Shown here: one piece after another, positions 60,378 to 64,000 of the stretch
Position numbering within the stretch: position 1 is the stretch's first letter
How the letters are laid out: each line of letters begins with the position of its first letter
DNA from: Gordonia effusa NBRC 100432
Lineage (GTDB): Bacteria > Actinomycetota > Actinomycetes > Mycobacteriales > Mycobacteriaceae
Reading direction: 5' to 3'
Assembly: GCF_000241305.1 (NCBI RefSeq)
Contig: NZ_BAEH01000004.1
Location: 1 to 64,000, forward strand
Length of the DNA stretch: 64,000 nucleotides
Notes under the pieces: model-generated
Seen by the model: the letters and a program-made list of their open reading frames with translations, nothing else
Database searches by the model: none
What the model was told of the DNA's origin: nothing
Made by a program: the position numbers and the translations under genes

Positions 60378-61124
60378 TCACGAATGTGATGGGTTACGTA
60401 GGCTAGCCGTGATCCATTCGCGGATGCGAGGAATCATTCCGACGAGGTCGGGATCTTTGGCGGTATCGAGGGCATCGGAAGCGAGCTGCCGTACGGCATA
60501 GATGATGCCCAGGTAGGCGTCTATGGGAAGCTCTGTTGACGCCGTCTTATCCTCGCGCGCCATCGTCAAGTGCTCGGCTTTGACGAGTTCCGCGAACCGA
60601 ACCAAGGCAAGACGACGTTCTGCTCGCCCTTGACGACTGTCGTTGTACAACTCCAATTGGAACGCGCGTGCGACAACGACGTCTTCTTGCAATGTCTGCA
60701 AATATGCGGTGAGAAGGGAGATAACTCCTCTTTCGATGGCATCATTGCCCAGCGTGGCGCCAAGATTTGCGAGCAGAACTTCCACGAAACGGTTATAAGC
60801 CGCTTGGGCGCAGTCTTCGATCGATCCGAAAGATTGGTAGAACGCGGACTTGGAGGTGCCCGAATGTGCGACGATATCGCTGATGCGCACATGCGAATAG
60901 CCATGCGCGGCAATCAATTCGGTGAAAGCGATCATATAGCGTTCGCGGTACATCTCCCCCAGTTCCGCGCGGGTCAGACGATGGGGGCCTCGCGGCAATG
61001 GGCCGGGCCGGGTGAAAAAGATGCCATCAGTGATTGGAGCGATCGAAGCGGTCGGCCGGAAATAGGTGTCGGAGGGCACCGGAACACAGTAGTGGACTGA
61101 AGACTCATACCGCAGCTTGAGCAT
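60378..61124 (-). CDS. TetR-family regulator beside secreted-protein genes
   Basis: A 248-residue TetR-type regulator. The HTH is about residues 63-110 (YMIAFTELIAAHGYSHVRIS, then HSGTSKSAFYQSFGSIEDCA). It carries a long N-terminal extension of about 50 residues (TYFRPTASIAPITDGIFFTR) that is unusual for the family. ATG 61124 is the start. A near-perfect palindrome 18 bases upstream suggests autoregulation and control of the divergent FG-GAP gene. The 281 bases between its stop and the preceding TetR gene hold nothing recognisable. Confidence 0.88.
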   Translation of the reverse strand: MLKLRYESSVHYCVPVPSDTYFRPTASIAPITDGIFFTRPGPLPRGPHRLTRAELGEMYRERYMIAFTELIAAHGYSHVRISDIVAHSGTSKSAFYQSFGSIEDCAQAAYNRFVEVLLANLGATLGNDAIERGVISLLTAYLQTLQEDVVVARAFQLELYNDSRQGRAERRLALVRFAELVKAEHLTMAREDKTASTELPIDAYLGIIYAVRQLASDALDTAKDPDLVGMIPRIREWITASLRNPSHS

Positions 61125-61141
61125 TGACTGCCTGCACGTTA

Positions 61142-61169
61142 GAGTGTCGTACCAAAGCGTACGCCACTC
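61142..61169. promoter_or_regulatory. TetR-type operator, 11-bp arms
   Basis: GAGTGTCGTAC, six bases, then GTACGCCACTC are inverted arms matching at 10 of 11 positions. It is 18 bases upstream of the TetR start at 61124 and about 80 bases upstream of the FG-GAP gene at 61251, so it could control both. Confidence 0.7.
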
Positions 61170-61250
61170 CGAGGGGTGGTGGCGATTGCCCGTCCTGGGC
61201 AGTTACACGCTCGTATCGGTGACCGCGGCGATGCCGCGAAAGGAAGAATT

Positions 61251-62459
61251 ATGAGACAACGAATCCACCGAGGTCGGACCGGGGCGCTCGTGGCGCTGAT
61301 GTTGTCAGCGCTTACCGCTGCCAGCGTGATCGCGGTTCCCGCCGCGGTCGCGGCGCCGACAACAACCCCGCGATCTGTCATCCCAACCTTTGCTCCACCG
61401 CAGATCATTCCCGCGTTCGATGTCGCGGGGCCAGGCCCCGCCGCGGTGAACACGGTCGCCGCCGACTTCACCAACGATGGCGCTCCTGACCTGATCGAGA
61501 CGCGCGACTGGGGAGTCGACATCGGCCTAAATCTCTTTGTCAACGACGGAAAGGGCCGGTTTGGCCTCCCCCGCATTGTTCTTGGCGCCCCGTCAGCACA
61601 GTCAGTCGCGGCCGGCGATCTGAACAACGACGGCAACCAGGACATCGTCGCCACGGGCGAATTCAATATCTTCGTATTCTTCGGCCGCGGAAACGGGACA
61701 TTCCGCGGGCCTGACCTGTACCCGCTACTTCTCGCCGGTCAGATCCAGGCGGTGCTCGCCGACGTGGACAACGACGACGACCTCGATGTCGTTTCCGCCG
61801 GCATCTTCTCGATGCGCACTTTGCTTAACGACGGCAAGGGACATTTCCGCGGCGGCCCGATCAGTCCGATGCCCTCCACGGTGATCGGCGCTACCACCTT
61901 GGCCGACCTCGACGGAGACGAGAATCAGGATTTCTACGTCCTAGACTCCGCACTCGGCACGGTCATCGCGCTGCGTGGGGACGGGCACGGCCGATTCACA
62001 GTGAGCGGCACAGTCCTTCTCAGCGGACTCATTCCCGAGGACGTCTCAGCGATCAAACTCAATGATGACGGCTTCGACGACATGCTCTCATTGGGCTCAT
62101 TCAGTTTCAGCCTGACCGGCGCACTCGCTGACGGTAAGGGTGGCTTCAGCACCGGCCTGCTGCCGTCAACCAACCGCTACCTTGGTATCGGACCGGTCGC
62201 CGGTGCGGTTGGCGATCTCAATGGTGACGGGCGCGAGGATTTCGTCGCCAGTCGCGTCCTCGAGGTACTCAAACCACTACGTATCTACACCGGCAATGGT
62301 ACCGACCACCCGCGGCAGGCAACCGAACTGTCCAGTCCGCCGCTCGCTCAAACTCCGGTCCTCGCCGATTTCAACCGCGACGGGCGGCTTGACATCGCAG
62401 TGCCGAGCGTCGCCGTGATGTCCATCCACTTGAACACCACGCCGCGGGTGAACCGATGA
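61251..62459 (+). CDS. Secreted FG-GAP/VCBS seven-repeat propeller protein
   Basis: A 402-residue exported protein. ATG 61251 has AAGGAAG upstream; the frame opens earlier without support. The signal peptide spans about residues 1-35 (TGALVALMLSALTAASVIAV, ending AVAA). Seven calcium-loop repeats of the D-N-D-G-D type are visible: DFTNDGAPD, DLNNDGNQD, DVDNDDDLD, DLDGDENQD, KLNDDGFDD, DLNGDGRED and DFNRDGRLD. They should form a seven-bladed integrin-like propeller stabilised by calcium. No anchor motif is present. Its stop overlaps the start of the next gene (ATGA), so the two products are made together. Confidence 0.9.
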   Translation: MRQRIHRGRTGALVALMLSALTAASVIAVPAAVAAPTTTPRSVIPTFAPPQIIPAFDVAGPGPAAVNTVAADFTNDGAPDLIETRDWGVDIGLNLFVNDGKGRFGLPRIVLGAPSAQSVAAGDLNNDGNQDIVATGEFNIFVFFGRGNGTFRGPDLYPLLLAGQIQAVLADVDNDDDLDVVSAGIFSMRTLLNDGKGHFRGGPISPMPSTVIGATTLADLDGDENQDFYVLDSALGTVIALRGDGHGRFTVSGTVLLSGLIPEDVSAIKLNDDGFDDMLSLGSFSFSLTGALADGKGGFSTGLLPSTNRYLGIGPVAGAVGDLNGDGREDFVASRVLEVLKPLRIYTGNGTDHPRQATELSSPPLAQTPVLADFNRDGRLDIAVPSVAVMSIHLNTTPRVNR

Positions 62460-64000
62460 GAATCATCTCGTTCGTGGGGTCGAGTTCTGCCCTGTGTCTC
62501 GCAGCGATGATCGCGCTGCCCGGTGTCGCGGCAGGCGCACCGACGCCGGCCGCCGCGCCCAGCGTTTGGCATGTGAAGGCCGGCGCCACCGCGGGCGGAA
62601 ACGGTACCGTGCGAGCACCATTCAACTCTCTAGCGGTCGTTGAGCGAGTGTCGAAACCCGGTGACACCGTGATCGTTGACCCGGCCGCTCAACGCACCGC
62701 ACCGCTGGATGGCGGCATACGACTCAAACGTGGTCAGCGCCTGATCGGTGGCGGCTCATCTGTTCTCGGCGCATCGCCAACGTCGGCTCTGCCGCGGCTG
62801 ACGAACACGACCACCGGCTCCGGTGATGCCGTCACGCTGGCCGACGGTGTGGAAGTCCGCAATCTCGTGATCGAGCGGCCTCACCGTTCAGCGATATACG
62901 GGCACGACGCAACTGATGTATCGATCACCGGAAATGACGTGTCGCAGACCAATATTCGATGTCATGACGGTTTCATCATCGGCCCGTTCCAGATTCCCGC
63001 GTCGATCGCGGTACGTCGGGCAATCGCACCACTGCCCAATTATATTGTGCTGAACAATGGTTGGGCAGCGATCATGCTCGATCACACGCGTGCGCGGGGC
63101 ACGGTCAGTGTGCGCGACAACCGAGTTCACGACACCGCTTGTGGCGACGGTATCGATGTCCGCACCTTCGGTTCCAGTGCGATCACCGCGACGATAGAGA
63201 ACAACCACCTATCGCGCATCAATGTCGGTATCGCCAAGTTGTCCGTCCTCGCTCTCGGTCTGCAGAGTAAGGGCACCTCGTCATTGACCGCGACACTGCG
63301 TGGCAACACCCAGGTCGATATCGCCGACCCGACGCGCAGTCCGCTCAACAAGATGGCTGATAGCGAGGGAGTATTTCTGAACCCCGCCGACTACTCCCGT
63401 CTGCGCGTGGCCGTGGACCGCAACACCTTCCGGCGCGGTGACGGCAACTTCTCGGCCAACGGTCTGGAATACGTGACGACCACCGGCTCGCCCCGAAGTT
63501 CGGTGACAGTCACTGATAGCACTTTCGACGACGTTACGGGCGACGTGATCGAGAGCTACAATTTGAGCCCGGACGGCGCACATCACGAACTCACGCTGAC
63601 CCGGGTTCGCGCGACTCGCTCGCACTTCCCGGCCGCGATTCTCAACCCGATCGTTCCGGTGAATCTTGGTAGCTGTTTGGTTGCAACGGGTTTTGGGCGT
63701 CACTCCAAGACGTCGCTCTCCGTACGCGATTCACGCTTCGCCGGATGCGCGGCTGATGGCATCGGCATTGTGTCCTACACACCTCGGGACGGCCGTTCAT
63801 CGACCGCGACAATGCGTTTCGACATTGCACGAACCCGCGTAGATGGTGCGGCCGCACACGGTATCAACGTTGTCTCCGTCGGCGACCCGCGGAGTATTGC
63901 CGGTCGGGTCGAACGTACAGCGATAACTGGATCGTCAACGTCATCGGTGAATGTCGAAAACTATGGTGCACCAACATATTCCGCATTCGATTTCGGTGGC
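62456..64000 (+). CDS. Secreted parallel beta-helix protein, C-terminus beyond the window
   Basis: 515 open codons from ATG 62456 to the edge, overlapping the FG-GAP gene by four bases. The signal peptide is in residues 1-30 (ALCLAAMIALPGVAAGA). The body reads as a right-handed beta-helix of the pectate-lyase/PbH1 type: WHVKAGATAGGNGTVRAPFN (polysaccharide-lyase-like start), VEVRNLVIERPHRSAIYGHD, VSVRDNRVHDTACGDGIDVR, and later turns such as VTVTDSTFDDVTGDVIESYN and LSVRDSRFAGCAADGIGIVS. Members bind or cleave polysaccharide, or serve as surface proteins. No catalytic residues could be assigned. The length and C-terminal anchor are unknown. Confidence 0.88.
   Translation, partial: MRIISFVGSSSALCLAAMIALPGVAAGAPTPAAAPSVWHVKAGATAGGNGTVRAPFNSLAVVERVSKPGDTVIVDPAAQRTAPLDGGIRLKRGQRLIGGGSSVLGASPTSALPRLTNTTTGSGDAVTLADGVEVRNLVIERPHRSAIYGHDATDVSITGNDVSQTNIRCHDGFIIGPFQIPASIAVRRAIAPLPNYIVLNNGWAAIMLDHTRARGTVSVRDNRVHDTACGDGIDVRTFGSSAITATIENNHLSRINVGIAKLSVLALGLQSKGTSSLTATLRGNTQVDIADPTRSPLNKMADSEGVFLNPADYSRLRVAVDRNTFRRGDGNFSANGLEYVTTTGSPRSSVTVTDSTFDDVTGDVIESYNLSPDGAHHELTLTRVRATRSHFPAAILNPIVPVNLGSCLVATGFGRHSKTSLSVRDSRFAGCAADGIGIVSYTPRDGRSSTATMRFDIARTRVDGAAAHGINVVSVGDPRSIAGRVERTAITGSSTSSVNVENYGAPTYSAFDFGG

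Overview
The window is chromosomal DNA of a high-GC actinobacterium of the order Mycobacteriales (Gordonia, Williamsia, Tsukamurella or Dietzia-like; the sequence alone does not fix the genus). The evidence is the linked set mtrA-mtrB-lpqB, comF, hpf, secA, an Rv3235-like gene, a wax ester synthase/DGAT, a DUF6912 gene, ferredoxin reductase plus DesA3-type desaturases, rsgA and aroA, with tmk and ahcY nearby. From memory this is close to the M. tuberculosis Rv3227-Rv3248c neighbourhood. GTG and TTG starts and 4-base ATGA/GTGA overlaps are common.

Layout. 1-1.3 kb: glutamate dehydrogenase, cut at its C-terminus by the window edge. 1.6-7.6 kb: seven-gene tellurite/stress (Ter) operon with four TerD-like proteins, a TerC-like membrane protein and TelA. 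7.7-11.9 kb: siderophore-binding lipoprotein behind an IdeR/DtxR-like box, two bacterial-PH membrane proteins, and an orphan ABC ATPase with altered catalytic motifs. 12-14.8 kb: Nudix hydrolase, aroA, rsgA. 14.8-21.2 kb: lipid block (two desaturases, their reductase, WS/DGAT and small partners) with a shared inverted-repeat operator. 21.2-30.2 kb: secA, hpf, comF, lpqB, mtrB, mtrA. 30.2-40.7 kb: a DUF1905/YdeI-like gene, tmk, SMP-30, an MFS pump, VOC, ahcY, alkyl sulfatase, a large LuxR-type (LAL) regulator and a small conserved-looking protein.

40.7-61 kb is accessory. A catabolic or detoxification cluster (SDR, alpha/beta hydrolase, amidohydrolase, MFS, epoxide hydrolase) ends in a WYL-domain regulator. 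Three copies of one operator, TAGGRC-N7-GNCCTA, mark this as a self-contained regulon. Its amidohydrolase and MFS genes carry frameshifts and a stop, so the unit is decaying. Next come an AbiEi/AbiEii pair arranged tail to tail, a gene-poor stretch of remnants, a PucR-type regulator with an MFS pump, a small secreted protein, and a TetR-controlled operon of an alpha/beta hydrolase and two duplicated zinc alcohol dehydrogenases.

61-64 kb: a second TetR gene and two overlapping secreted-protein genes, a seven-repeat FG-GAP propeller and a parallel beta-helix protein that runs off the edge. A strong TetR-type operator lies between the regulator and this pair.

No rRNA, tRNA, CRISPR array or intact insertion sequence was seen.
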